From positions 1,946,484 through 2,010,483 of the forward strand of contig RPFO01000065.1 of the NCBI GenBank assembly GCA_009746045.1: a DNA stretch of 64,000 nucleotides. Direction: 5' to 3'. The notes beneath the pieces were generated by a model, which had not been told where the DNA came from, searched no databases, and saw only the letters and a list, made by a program, of their open reading frames with translations. Shown one piece after another: positions 1 to 11,992 of the stretch. The DNA comes from Mesostigma viride. Its lineage: Eukaryota > Streptophyta > Mesostigmatophyceae > Mesostigmatales > Mesostigmataceae. How positions within the stretch are numbered: the stretch's first letter is position 1; the number at the start of each line of letters is the position of its first letter. Made by a program: the position numbers and the translations under genes.

Positions 1-640
1 TAAAGCCATTACCGTACGTAACGTACCCTATGGCCGAAGTTGAAAATTACGCAAAATCGTGACGGTCCGGAAGTGATGCGGCAAAGTTGTCACGCCACGT
101 GCGCATGCAGTTAAGTTGTCCGCAATAATTTGGTCAATGGTAATGTCTGTCAGGGTCCGCGAGTCAGTGCGGCCGTTAAAGTTGTGCAGAAAATCGCTGC
201 TGCAGTGCCGTGCACATACACCAGCAAGTTTACAGTTTAAAGTTGCGTAAAGCATTAAGTTTACATCGTCATCAAGTGGCTACAGGACATTGGGCCAGTG
301 TTGGCTTAGAAAGTCGGAGGTCCTGACACAGATTCCAGGCGGTGCCAGCAAATTTTGTGTGCATTTTTTTTCCGTCACCGGTTTTCTTGCATGCGAATGC
401 TGGTGACCACTGTCAGTCGTCGGACCTCAGTGACCCACGATCTTCAGACGCACCCGCGTTGTCCAGTCAGCCAGGTTTCATTTTACAACTTCAAGGTGCT
501 TGCGCGAAGGCCCCATTTTGTTGTAAAGCCGACCAGGGTTTTTTTTCCCTTTCTAATTCTTCCATGGGAAAATGGCATGTTTCCAAAGGTTGTCGCTAAA
601 CCTATAAAAGCGTGTTGCATGTCAAAGGTGACCAGTCACT
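1..640. other. no recognisable feature
   Basis: Short open frames only, none with a recognisable domain or splice-bounded coding pattern. The sequence is moderately GC-rich on the left and becomes AT-rich towards the tandem array that follows. Confidence 0.5.
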
Positions 641-647
641 AAAAATA

Positions 648-1093
648 TATAAATACTGTCCTCTCAGTACAAACAAACAAATGAAACTGTTACCAAACCA
701 TGGTTGGTGTTGAGGCAGCACAGATACTGTCCTCTCACTACAAACAAACAAATGAAACGGTTACCAAACCATGGTTGGTGTTGAGGCAGCACAGATACTG
801 TCCTCTCACTACAAACAAACAAATGAAACGGTTACCAAACCATGGTTGGTGTTGAGGCAGCACAGATACTGTCCTCTCACTACAAACAAACAAATGAAAC
901 GGTTACCAAACCATGGTTGGTGTTGAGGCAGCACAGATACTGTCCTCTCACTACAAACAAACAAATGAAACGGTTACCAAACCATCGTTGGTGTTGAGGC
1001 AGCACAGATACTGTCCTCTCACTACAAACAAACAAACGAAACGGTTACCAAACCATGGTTGGTGTTGAGGCAGCACAGATACTGTCCTTTCAA
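648..1093 (+). repeat. 71-bp tandem repeat array, about 6 units
   Basis: A unit of 71 bp recurs with starts at 719, 790, 861, 932, 1003 and 1074 (anchor CACAGATACTGTCC), plus a diverged partial unit before the first. Units contain a (CAAA)n run, GGTTACCAAACCATGGTTGG and TTGAGGCAGCA. The near-palindromic CCAAACCATGGTTGG lies in every unit but is broken by one G-to-C change in the fifth. Inner units are almost identical and the outer ones diverge, as expected for an array kept alike by unequal exchange. A decayed unit (AGGCAGCAAAAATTCTGTCC) persists near 1148. Confidence 0.92.
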
Positions 1094-1200
1094 TACAGTG
1101 CACAAACAAGAAAAACTGATATACATGTAAAGGACTGATTGACTTTGAGGCAGCAAAAATTCTGTCCTCCCAAAACCAAGTACTTTAACCTTATACTAAA

Positions 1201-2260
1201 GCACTAACCCCCACTGTTGACAACTCCATTGATATCAAGGAGCTTGCTCACCAGCTGCACGTAGCCATGGGTCATGAGACAATGGCTGAGGACCTGGCTA
1301 AACGTGTGGGGGGTAGTAGCATGGGAAAACAACTCAGGGATGCAGTACAACTGGCTAGACAGCACTGGCAAGACTGTCAGTTCAACAGCCCCAAACCATG
1401 CCAAAATGGCAAACTGCAGCCCCATCCTCCACTAGAGGCATGATAGTGGGCGATGTACACAATGCACATCAATAAGGATGTCCAACCCTACCTGATCCTA
1501 AAAGACTCTTGGTCTGGACAGGTTCACAATCATGGAACCCCTACCTGGCAAGTCAGCAGGGCAGCTACATACGTGTTGCCTTCATGATTGCTTTACCCAG
1601 ATTCAATGATCATTCTATCCAGTTGACAGAATTCTGCTTGATCAGCAGTTTCCTGTCTGACTGGCTTAGAAGGGTGTAAAGCAGTAGAAATTGCTGGGCT
1701 GGAAGATCATGAGGTTCAGGGGGTAATTGAAAGAACCATCAGATCTGTCAATTAAACCCTACTAGCAAAAAAAAACTCCAAGGATGCTACCTCAGGGGTA
1801 TACATATTGTGACACTGAGCACTGTGGTGTCATGAAATGTGCACAACACAATTATGTAAAACATGAGACCTGTCTTGCATGCTAAGTGGGGTGAGGTAAT
1901 CCCAGCAGGGTTTCAGGCAGGTGTATATCCCCCAGAGGTGATATGTAGCACTGTACAACACTGCACGTGCACAAACCTCAGCAAAGCTGGCAGAAAAGGA
2001 TAAAACCCATCCCAGGCCAGTCTTCCAAAAAGGTGATCAAGCCCTATATTACAAGGAGAACAGCTTTGGTAAGGTTGGAACTTGGCTCGGTCTAGTTACC
2101 ATCCGTGGGTTTACCTTGAGCAAGGGCAAGATAGTTGATGTCAAGCACAATTAAAATGGAAAGCGTCACAGGGTGAGCTGTCAGAGAATAAAGAAGTATT
2201 ATTTTCCCATGGCATGCGTGCCTGCATGGGGAGGAGTCATTAAGCATGGACTCACTACTT
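1201..2260 (+). pseudogene. decayed Ty1/copia-like integrase
   Basis: Several short frames, interrupted by stops and frameshifts, match in order the integrase of the better preserved copia-like element at 17.0-18.5 kb. At about 1230-1390 is the HHCC zinc-finger start (ELAHQLHVAMGHE, later WQDCQ). At about 1485-1530 is YLILKDSWSG, equivalent to YLVPVDEWSG in the other copy. At about 1680-1755 is GLEDHEVQGVIERTI, equivalent to GREDHQAQGKVDRYI. At about 2030-2160 is GDQALYYKENSFGKVGTW, equivalent to the integrase C-terminal module GDQVIFHKENAPGKRGYW. It cannot make a functional protein. The retropepsin fragment of the same family lies downstream at 3.38 kb. Confidence 0.75.
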
Positions 2261-2589
2261 TTATCTGGCAATTCCAGCATGCCGAGAAGTACAACTGAGC
2301 CACCTTACAACAGTGCTGTTGACAGCACCACAGCACCCTCTGTGAACCCTTCCACCCTCCGTGAAGCAGGTGCCACTTCACAACCTGGGGGCAGCTTAAC
2401 CAGGCAAGAGGTAGTGGGTCTGGAACTATTACAATTCGTTCAAGTGGCCAGCCCGCCGGAGCGGCTGTACAATTTTTCCCAGTGAGCGCGCTGCCAAGTG
2501 TACTTGTGGGCAAATTTTTAGGTGCTCCGTCACTTCGAGATACTAAAAATTAGGCTACGGTGCGAATTCAGCGAATTTCAGCGAATTTT

Positions 2590-3100
2590 CAGTCGAACGA
2601 AAGGAAGTGACGCCAACTACCAAAACGTTTCCGTTACGAATTTTCAGTCCAACACTTTGCGCAAAATGAAGTGACGGCAACTACCAAAACGTTTCCGTTA
2701 CGAATTTCCCAGTCCAACACTTTGCGCAAAATGAAGTGACAGCAACTACCAACACGTTTCCGTTACGAATTTTCAGTCCCACACTTTGCGTAAATTTTAG
2801 TAGGGCTACACGCAAGCTACCTTTCGAAATTTTGTGCAAGTATGGAACGCATTTCATTCGTCCGGAGGAACGCTGCCCGCCAACTACCCCCGTTCAGAAA
2901 TTTCCATCGAACTTTACTTGAGATTTGGAAATCTGAATGTCCGCGCAAATTTTAGTAGGGCTGCACGCAAGCTACCTTTCAAAATTTTGCATAAATGGAA
3001 CGCAATTCATTCGTAAGGAGGAATGCTGCTCGTCAACTGCCCCCGTTCAGAAAGTTCCGCCGAACTTTACTTGAGATTTGGAAATCTGAACGTGCGGTTG
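2590..3100 (+). repeat. two adjacent tandem repeats (about 65 bp x3, then about 155 bp x2)
   Basis: From about 2600 to 2790 a unit of 64-65 bp (GAAGTGAC, CAACTACC, ACGTTTCCGTTACGAATTT) starts at about 2604, 2668 and 2733. From about 2790 to 3100 a second unit of about 155 bp occurs twice (AAATTTTAGTAGGGCT at both starts, ending GAGATTTGGAAATCTGAA). The array separates the decayed integrase on its left from the protease fragment on its right, so it may be an insertion in that element. No coding function is evident. Confidence 0.75.
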
Positions 3101-3383
3101 GAGTTTCGCGGGGAAACCCAAGTTCCCCAAGTAATTCACCAATGACGCGCTTCGAACACTTGCCCGCTAAAACCTAAGCAGCCGCTCCGGCTGGCCACTT
3201 AAACGAAACTTGATGGCCCACATCAGACCCAAGGCACCAACTTGGCTGCTAACCTTCCAATTTAGAGGTCTAGATTGGCAGTTGCCTTGCAAGCATTACA
3301 CAGGTCACATAAGCAGCAGGCTGCTGTGGCGGAAGGGCTTGCAAAAGTCTCAGCTGTGTGCTCTAGTCAGGACCCCTGAACCC

Positions 3384-3530
3384 TGGCAGTAGACAGTCAG
3401 GCACAGGTCAGTGTGATCACTGCACAAGCCATCCCTGGTCTCGAGATTGCACCATCTCCTTGGGCCCGTGAGTTAGCATATTGGGGCACCAATAGGCTAG
3501 TTGGATGTGCACAGGTTGAGGAGACCTTTC
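3384..3530 (+). pseudogene. retropepsin (aspartic protease) fragment of a copia-like element
   Basis: The frame beginning at about 3387 reads AVDSQAQVSVITAQ then LEIAPSPW, which aligns with retropepsin VDSGAQVSVIT and with VDTKAEVSVTSPF...SLEPSPW in the element at 18.5-19.5 kb. The catalytic D-S/T-G has become D-S-Q, so it is inactive. It lies downstream of integrase remains in the same orientation, the same unusual order as in the better preserved element. No reverse transcriptase follows it here. Confidence 0.6.
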
Positions 3531-3559
3531 CAACGCCATGCCAACCGCCTCAAACAGAC

Positions 3560-4690
3560 AAGGGACTAAAAAGATATCAGGCTGCCGACCGGTGGGCGGT
3601 GGCGGTGCACTCTCAGGGCGCAGTGGACAGGACACACATGTGGCAGGCAGGGCCTGCACAGGTTTAGCCTGCACCATCACGTGGCTGTGGTACACGGTGT
3701 ACTGAGGACGCAACAGTCCTGTGGCTAGTTGAAGCCAGTAGCCAGCCACAAGGTCTGCAAGGATGTGAATCCATGCAGAGCTGTGGCAGGTCCTGAGCTA
3801 ACCTATAGACGCAGGATTGCCTGAGGTTCCTGTATGTTGCCTGCAACGAGGATGCAAGGCAATTACGATATGGGGCTCTGGCAAGGTAGCGGTGCACAGC
3901 GTTGCTCATGACCGAGGAACAAGGATGGAACGAGGTAGCATATAGCTCAAGGCCCAACGAGGCAACGAGCGTCTTCACAAACGAACCTTGGTCGTCACGA
4001 CGAGTGGCGAGCCTATCGAGGGTCGTGGCCTGGTGTGAGGATAAAGGTTGCTAGCCAAGCAGCCTAGGTTCATTCCAGCCAGCAAGACCAGGAGCTCACA
4101 AGCTCGCAGACGAGTTGCTGTGCAGGATTTCTCAAGCCAAAGCTCACTGGAAGTATATGTACAGTAAATATACAGTAGTAGCATGCTCGTTCATGACGTT
4201 GATGCGTATTGGTTGAGAACATTTGGTGTGCTTATTGGTTAACAATATCTGTATGTGCCCTGTATATGAAGTACTCGGCAACCAGCAGCCTGGCAGCCAT
4301 CTCGTCTGTGGGAACCAGCTGTTTGGCAAGATCTGCAGCTACTCCGTTATGAAGAGGAGTTGCTGATGAGGCAGATGAATGAAAAGTTCTGGTTGCAAAA
4401 TGCGAAGCTGGTACTTCGTCACGGAAACCGGTTCATATAATGATTTCGGATTTGTTCTTTCCGTTTTACATCATAATCCCATTCAGGACCCTCGGCATCT
4501 GCATGGCTGCTACATAATAACTGAAAGTCGTTGTTGCACTTGCCTGACTGCACATCGACATGCTATCTATTGCAGCATAAGTCAACAACTATTATCACGC
4601 CTTCACTATATATGCGTACGTAGACCTTGCGCGTCTTGCATATGCTGGCATAATAATGCATTATTGTTGGCTTTCCCACCAACTTACCAC
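3560..4690. other. no recognisable gene
   Basis: Open frames are short, overlap on both strands and show no known domain. Nothing repeated elsewhere in the window was noticed. Confidence 0.45.
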
Positions 4691-4699
4691 TAATATTAT

Positions 4700-4935
4700 T
4701 CCCACATAGGCCCTGAGCCAAACATTTTGTACATACAGTGTATGTAGGGCTTGTGCTTGATGGAAAGAACCGCTCGCATCTAGTTCTAGTAAAAATCTCA
4801 AACAGGGAGTGAACGCCGCGACAAGACCCCAGTCAGGACCTATAGATAGGCACCGGTCGACCGGGCTGCCCGCTGGTACATGTACTGTACATACTCCCGC
4901 AAAAACTAAGTCCAGTTCGCATACTGTCAAAAATA
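4700..4935. repeat. dispersed repeat shared with 49.03-49.21 kb
   Basis: Shared blocks in the same order include AGCCAAACATTTTG, GCATCTAGTTCTAGT or GCATCTACTTCTAGT, GTAAAAATCTCAAA, CTGCCCGCTGGTAC and CTAAGTCCA. At 49 kb this sequence abuts the broken edge of a LINE reverse transcriptase, so it is probably part of a mobile element that is not otherwise recognisable here. Confidence 0.6.
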
Positions 4936-5169
4936 CCTGGGTTTTTTTTCTCGTTTGGTACGCGTATTCCGGTATTTTTACGCGGCCCAGTACGGGTCAG
5001 GACTAGCTGTACATACAGCTGTACTTTACAGGCTGGTTATTGGCACATGTTGACACTTACCTTGAGCAATCAATGTCTAGTACGACTCCAATCGACTCAT
5101 GTTAACCCGTGGTCAATGTCGCCGCTGGCACAATTGATGTGCAATCTCAAACTGGCTTTATGTACTCAC

Positions 5170-5241
5170 ACAGTCGCCGCGGATTGCATGTTCCCCAGCT
5201 CCGGTGGGATGGTGCCACCCAGTTGGTTCTCGCTCAGGTAC
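5170..5241 (-). pseudogene. 72-nt plant-type LRR exon (isolated)
   Basis: On the minus strand an AG acceptor (CTTGCAG) and a GTGAGT donor bound exactly 72 nt. In phase 2 they encode YLSENQLGGTIPPELGNMQS, the plant leucine-rich-repeat consensus (L-x-x-N-x-L-x-G-x-I-P-x-x-L-G-N). One-repeat exons of 72 nt with phase-2 introns on both sides are typical of plant LRR receptor and LRR-RLK genes. No signal peptide, kinase or contiguous set of LRR exons was found, so this is probably a remnant or part of a scattered gene. A related exon lies at 7165-7236. Confidence 0.75.
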
Positions 5242-5574
5242 CTGCAAGCACACACATCCAGATGCCGCAGATGGCAAACACATGCACCAACAAGGCATGA
5301 GTGTAGGTTGTCAAAGAGATAGCTCTTGACACGTGGCAGCTGATGGGAGTGCACAGCGTCAGTGAGCGCATGAACCACACTGTGTGAATTATCCACACGA
5401 GAGCTACTTAGACATCAAGGGCAATAATGAAAAGGGGGCAGGCGGCATCACTATTAAGCGCATCATGTCTACATATTTCTAAGCCCTAGAATGTCCGTGG
5501 CGTGATTTCTAGCTTATCCATGGGGGAATGGGTGGGGGTCATATTGGAACAGCAGGCCCGCTGGAACAAGCGGC

Positions 5575-7090
5575 ATGGCAGTCGGGGGCTCGGCAGGTAC
5601 GTTGCAGCCACAACAAAGCCAACCTCCGCAGCAACCCCGACAGCAGCAGCTGCAGCAGCCTCAGCCTCAGCCATCTGTCGCTCTACCCCAGCGACCCAGG
5701 TTTGACTCGTCACGTAGGGAGGACAGGATTACCTTTCCAGGCTTGCCAGAGGGCTTTATTCAGGAAGATGCCTTGGAATTCCTGTAAGAGAGCACTCTTG
5801 GTCGCATGACAATATTCGTGATTGGTTTCCCTCGTTTCGTGTGTCGAACACTATGCATAAGTTGGCACCTAGCATCTTGAGCCGATGGTACATATGTATG
5901 ATCGGAATTATGTACAACAATTGTAGGCTAACTAGTGCACCTGGCGCACAGGATGTACAGGTATTCACAGAGTTCATGGCTGACCTCAAGGGGTTGTTGA
6001 CCAAAGGTGAGCACTTATGTACAGGCACTAAAGAGGATTGGTTGTCCACTTACAAGGTCAACAAAGCAAACTACGTGAGTGACAACGAGAAATACGTATG
6101 TATTATACATTGACCGGTCCGATGAGGAGCTAAAAATTAGCTCAATCCTAAGTATCACGTGCACACCTGGTTGACAATTAGGCAGAATTGGATAAAAACG
6201 ATAATGCAGTCCTGTTGGCAGGGTGAAAAGACAAGTGGGATGACTTCAAGGGGGCAATGTTGTAGATAGAGCAGAGTCTTGAGCCATTCTCCACGGTCAA
6301 GGAACCCAAAGTCAACAAGGTACAATTGGGGCGGGGGGGAACCAGGAGGGAGCAGGGGTCAGGAATGGAAAAAGCTCATTTCACAAGGTGGTGTCTACAT
6401 AAGACCTGTGTTCAAAGGCGGTATTCTCACATACTCAGAAGAATAACAATACTGTTATGTAATTGGGGGGGGGGGGGGCTCCAAGAAGCAAGGGAAGGCT
6501 GAGAAGGGGGCTAGGGGGCAAGGGGGGCAAGGGGGGCAAGGGGGGAGTAAGGCTGGGTCCTCACAGGGGACCGTAACACACGTAAGCCCCATGACTTGTC
6601 CTTATATGTACCGCACCAGGTGAGCACTCGTGCTTGCAAGGGTCATGAGAGATCTGAGCGCTGAAAAGGAAAACCTGACTATGCCTCTGATATTGATGTC
6701 TGCCCAGGCTGCTGGGAGGCTTGCCACCGGCATTGCCTGCAGGGGGGGGGTGCAACAAGCCTCGGAAAGGTCCGAGCAGCGGCTGGTTGCCCCGCCAAAC
6801 GCAGCGACACTCAGGATGACTGTAAGTCTCCTATTCCCCTATTCACAGATGTCAGACCGTGTGCCCTCTATATGCTCAGTGTTGCCTGACAGTGAGGAAG
6901 TAGACTGCCCAGGAGCTCGCCTACGTATGACATGTTCAACATTGGCTCAGGGTGGCTCAGGATCCCACTATAGCCTCACTCTAGATGCTGCAACAGATAA
7001 GGTCATTTACTATACCAAGTTAGCACAACAGCTACACAAGGCTACGGGGCATGAAGCAATAGCTGAAAATGTATTAATTACTCTATGTAG
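5575..7090 (+). pseudogene. possible decayed copia-like gag/pol remnant
   Basis: A Gln/Pro-rich frame at 5575-5787 is followed at about 7013-7075 by TKLAQQLHKATGHEAIAEN. That resembles the HHCC start of integrase in the other copia-like copies (ELAHQLHVAMGHETMAED at 1.2 kb, TLAKSLHDACGHGNNAIR at 17.5 kb). Only the last part has real similarity; the Gln/Pro-rich segment is assigned by position. Stops and guanine runs interrupt the region. Confidence 0.4.
6462..6550 (+). repeat. guanine-run tract
   Basis: A run of about 15 G is followed by several runs of five or six G separated by CAA or CTA (GGGGGGCAAGGGGGGCAAGG). Four or more close G-runs fit the G-quadruplex pattern on the plus strand. Run lengths may be inaccurate because such homopolymers are hard to sequence. 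Confidence 0.8.
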
Positions 7091-7164
7091 CCAACTCATG
7101 TTGACCCGTTCTCAATGTTGCCGCCGCCACATTTTGCATTCTCGAGCTAACTTAAATTACTCAC

Positions 7165-7236
7165 ACTTCCCCTAGGGATTGCAAGTTCCCCAGCTCCGGC
7201 GGGATGGTGCCGCTTAGTTGGTTCAGGCGCAGCCTC
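7165..7236 (-). pseudogene. 72-nt plant-type LRR exon (isolated, second copy)
   Basis: A GT-AG-bounded 72-nt minus-strand segment (acceptor GCTCGCAG, donor GTGAGT) encodes in phase 2 RLRLNQLSGTIPPELGNLQS, closer to the LRR consensus than the 5.2-kb copy. Flanking intron-like sequence is also shared (TAGCTCTTGACACGTGGCAG on the plus strand at about 5319 and 7319). The two sites are therefore a duplicated gene segment and not two consecutive repeats. It could be a live exon of a widely spaced gene on the minus strand, but no neighbouring LRR exon is convincing. Confidence 0.75.
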
Positions 7237-7239
7237 CTG

Positions 7240-10200
7240 CGAGCAGACACGTCCAGATGTCACAGATGGCACACGCATATGCACGAATGTTCAAGGCATG
7301 AGTGCAGGTTGTCAAATAGATAGCTCTTGACACGTGGCAGCTGATGGAGCTGTGCACAATGTCAGTGAGCGCATCATGGCACCAAACTTAAGGAATGGGT
7401 GCACAGCGTCGATGAGTGCACGTGCACACCAGTGAAACAAGGAATGCGTACGTGCACACCTCCTAACACATGGACGATGTCGACCCAGCTGATGTGGGGC
7501 ACAAGCTGTCAGCCAGAAGAGGCATATGTACCCCACTATGTACTACCGGCAATTCACCCCCTTTGGGGGAATAAAACGTGGGTTAAAGGTGGTAAAACGC
7601 GGGTAAAAATACTGTACCCTGGTTTTGCCCATGGTAAAAATCGGGAAAAAAATAAGGGTACTATTTTACCCTTGAAGGGCAAATTTACCCATGTTTACCC
7701 TCTTTTTCCCATGGAATTACGAAAGTTGGAGCCTAGAGTGGCATGGGAAGCCATGCTATAGTAGGGTTCACAGACTTGGTGCAGACGTGTGCAAGCAAGT
7801 GTGGCTGTCAGAGGTGTCGCAAGTGTCAGGTACGTGCACCCAAACCGCACAAGTTCCATGTGCACACGGAGGCCACAGTTTGAGCGGGGAGCACCAGGGT
7901 GAAGTGTGATGTCTTCACGTATGATGAGAGAGACTACGTGCTGGCTGTAGGCAGGTTAGAACTCCAGGTACAGTACAAGGTGATGGTGCCACTTTCGCAA
8001 GTTGAAGGAGCACCTGTGTGATCAATGCACTGCGTCTCATCAAGTCCGAATATGACCAGTGTGGTGTCTGCGTTGGGGTGTGACCAGCAGTCTGAGTGTT
8101 GTACGTATGAGTGAGGAGGGTGTGGGGAAGACAGAACTTGCTGGGGTAGCTGGCCACGAGCACCAAGGTCAAGATTGTTGAGGGCCACGAACGGACATCA
8201 AAGCAGGTGATGGCATGCATGGAGAAGATGAGGGCAGGCTTGTACCGGGAGAGGCTGGTGACCTGCAGTGAGGTATGTATAGAGCACTGCCTCAACAACC
8301 GTGTTATGGTCATTGTGAAGGTGTTGGGCGGGCAGCTAGGTGGCAGTCACGCCTACATGGAAGGGAGTAGAGATGGGCCTGTTGTCACCTGAGGCTGTGG
8401 AAGAGTACAGGGACTATTTGAGCGATCGTTACGTGCGCATGGTATAGCCATGGACGTGCGACGTGGACAGGTTTATGTGCCGTGTGTGAACGCCAGGGTC
8501 TGGGCCTACATGGAGGGCAGTCAGGAAAATGGGGCCTATTTTTGCGTATTTTTTGCGTTTTGCGTATTTTTTGCGTATTTTTTTGCGTATGAACCGTGTT
8601 CGAAGTAGCTTCTGGCATCATTTTGGACGGCACGTGGAGCCGGAACTAGACTGAGGCGACCTGTAACTCCGCGACAAATAAACGGGCGTGCAGGTGCCAA
8701 GCTGGCCGTGTACGAATGTACTTTTACATGCATTGCTGCAGATTGATCTTGCTGCGTGTCGGACTACAGTAAGGTCTAGGAGACGAAGGACGAGGAAATT
8801 AGGTGACGATGTTATGTTGTCTGCCAACAAGGGCGCGCATCTGGCACCTAAAATTTAATCGTAGCACAATTGACATCCAGGCACCATGGCTAGCGACGGT
8901 GATGGTGCGGGTCTATGGAACACGATGATGATGGGGCTTACGAGATGCAGGCCGTATTCGAGACTGTCTGGACACACATCGTGAAAGAACAGACTCTCAA
9001 CAAGAAAGGGCAGCCGACAGGTAACTAAAAGCTCAGTGACGTGCACACTTTTGGATGCAAAATTCTCGGGTTCTACCACCCGAGCAAGGCTACCACCCGA
9101 GCAAGGCTAGCACCCGCCATATCATGGGCGCCACGTATGCGAAGGAGGCAAGAGTGAGCGAGTGCAAGAGGCCGCCGGAGGCATTGCGTCGCAGGCTGCG
9201 GGGTATTTGGTGTGACTCGCGATGCACATAAATGCCTTATTTAGCCATGCCGGCTGCTGCTAGCCAGCCACCGTACCATATGTGTTAATGGTTTAGGGAA
9301 GCTGGGTCAGGTTGCTGGCATGCATGGTATCCTGCACGCTAGCCACATTGTTGGCAGCCCGCATGGATTCTTGCTTCATGTAGATCAATATTGCATGGTG
9401 GCCTACCACGAGTAGGCAAGATGTCTGTTTCTGGCACAACGTCTTATTACTTTTGGCAAGTTGGCCAACTGACCGTGTGCTGCATTTCAGTCTTAGTATA
9501 TAGCAATGCCATGCTGCCAGAGATGACGTGGTTTTCAGTTCAACCTACAGTAATGGTGGCAGCAATCTCTATACCTCTGCAAGTGTCAATGTGCATGCAT
9601 ATCTACTTGTGTTATTATCCTTTTCAGGTGTGCACTGATTGTGCATACAACTTTGTCATGGTGTGCTTTTAACAGACTTAAGGTGAGGGTCCTATGCCAG
9701 ACCCCCCAAAACCATAATATGGAATAACATGCAAAGCTGGCCTTGGGGCACCCAAACTATGATTTTGCCATGTAAATGGGATGTGTGGGGGTCCATCCCA
9801 CCCACTGAGGGGGGGTATATACCCCTTTTAGTGACCGGTATTACGCAAAAACGGACAAAAGACGCTACTCTAGGGGCATATCCCCTAGGACAATGGGGGC
9901 ACAATTACTCATGTTTCAATATATTCCCATATAAAATCGTATATGGTGAGGTTGCCTACCTAATTGGAGCCCCGGAATGATGAGTATTATTGAAGTTATT
10001 AATTTTTCCCTAAAAACCGTACTTTTTAAGGCTGAAAAAAATAAATCAAATCAAATGCACACATTTAGAGCCTGGGGAGATATACACAAATACTACACAT
10101 ATCGACAATTAATGCCACAAAATCTGAGCTCATTCTGAGTACAAACGTAGAAGTTATAGCGTTTGGCAGTTTGCCACCTGTGCTGACGCTAAGGAAGGCA

Positions 10201-11460
10201 CTAGTGAGTATTAAGGCACACTAACACTTCCTATGCCATCCAAAAGGCTCCTGACCATGCCCAATTTGACCACAATGTACAAGGAGGTGGCTGGGCACGT
10301 CATGTGCCCTTGCCTTACCTCGACACGGGCAACCTGTTGCGTGTGTGCACAACAATGAGGCAGGTAGCTCTACATGCCTAGCCAACACTTCTTATGCATA
10401 TTCCAGGTTTATGGTGTGGGCATCATCCCAAAACCAAGCTGTCCGAATTCAAACACACCCTGGAAAGCCATATCCACTAATTGCCCAACCAAGGGTAACA
10501 ACAGACAGTCGACAGAGAAAGCATAAGTATCATACATGCTGCTTGCCAAGGCTTCTTACCATGGTTACCTTGCCTTCCTAGCATATGAATTAGGGCTCTC
10601 CCATTTTAGTGGGAGAAAGGCCAACAAGACGACGATAACCCCTACCTACATGCAGTTCCACCCATGCAGTATGCCCCTCAGAACAACCACTGCCACCTTT
10701 CTTTCCAGCGCAATTGTTTGCCAAGAAACAACCTCAAGCTTGTGTGCCTCTAACCACAATGAAGCCGCTGCTAAGAAAGGCTGCGTCAATATTCACACAA
10801 AACTGAGTGCTGTTAGCAATCTCCTTCCAAGAAACCACTCAGCAAATCCCTTACAACTTGACGGCATGCCACGGCTCACGCTTTGACACGTCCCAGCCAT
10901 GCAACGTACATACAAAACACTAAAAGGTGCCAGAAATCTGGCGATGCGCAGCACGGAATGGCATTCTACCTGGCCCTAACTGCACGGAAAGAAGCCGAAA
11001 ACTTGCGTTGATAACCCATAAAGGAAGCGAAGCATCCATAGGGTGACGCTGAGCACACGATCGTACCATTACCGGCGTTGTCCTTCGCCCAGCGGCGCAG
11101 GAAAGAACAACCTTCCATGGAATAATAAGACGCGCATCCCGCGAGCCTGGAGAGTGTCTTACCGATCATGAAGGAAATCTTGCCGAAACCCAGCAATTTT
11201 TTTAAAGCTTTACCAATAACAATTTAAACGCATCCTTGACGCTAGGTAAAGCCCATAAAACCTGACAATCACCGCCGCCAGCGTGCATTCTAACTTATTC
11301 CTCTCGACGAAAACTTCAGATTGGACCCCCGTGGCGATGGTCATCAATAAAATCATCGACACTGCAAAAAACGCGAACTCCGCTAAGAAGTAATATCATA
11401 AACTTGTCGTCTTTAAGATTAGCACAGTTTCTCTGCATTCCGCGAGCTATCTTTTTCTAC
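7240..11460. other. long region without a recognisable gene
   Basis: No open frame here gives a known domain. A stretch at about 7915-8520 has several modest frames on both strands and a twice-occurring plus-strand CCTACATGGA motif (8350, 8502), which might be old coding sequence. At 8536-8592 there is a low-complexity TTTTTTGCGTA repeat. At 9.6-10.2 kb the sequence is AT-rich non-coding. Confidence 0.45.
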
Positions 11461-11546
11461 TCTGCCTGAAAGCACGTCGCCATGGCCAGCTCCGGTAGGG
11501 GTGCGCGCACCGTGCACCACTTTTTCACGGTACGGACGGGTACCGC

Positions 11547-11571
11547 GAATTTTTTCGGCGCCAAAAAATTC
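11547..11571 (-). promoter_or_regulatory. E2F-like near-palindrome in a dispersed repeat (copy 1)
   Basis: A 25-bp near-palindrome with a GGCGCC core between T6 and A6 runs. The element reads on the minus strand: after the palindrome come the shared GGTGCACGGTGCGCGCACCC and a GGCCATGGCGAC segment, as at 37.19 and 40.24 kb. The core resembles the E2F consensus TTTSSCGC. Regulatory function is inferred from the motif only. Confidence 0.5.
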
Positions 11572-11992
11572 GCGCCGGGACCGTCACCTTAACAATTAAA
11601 CAGGACAATGCTTGTACTTGTAAGCAGCAACGGTAATAATGCCAATGTCATGAGATGATGTGTCACATATAGGCATGCGGTGCATTGCAAGAACACAAAG
11701 AAAACATGCCTGATTGGTCAGAATGTTGAGGAACCCCCTGAACCATTAAAAAAACAGCATTTTCAAGAGTCACCGTACGATTTGCGTATAATACCCCGTA
11801 CGAGCGTATTATACCCAATACCCATGGGCCCCGTCTTGAAACGAGCCACGAGCCACGAGGTAGCCATGGCTGACGGCGGCGCTCATAACTTTCACGTTTG
11901 AGCACCGAATTTAGTCGTGAATATCACAATCGCTTCGTCTTTCTAAGACGCACATGCTGATATAATTTTCCGACGCTATTACGCAATATACG

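Noticed and set aside
640-1093. Possible CRISPR-like array from the 71-bp repeat
   Set aside because: The whole unit is repeated with no unique spacers, there are no cas genes, and the DNA is eukaryotic nuclear.
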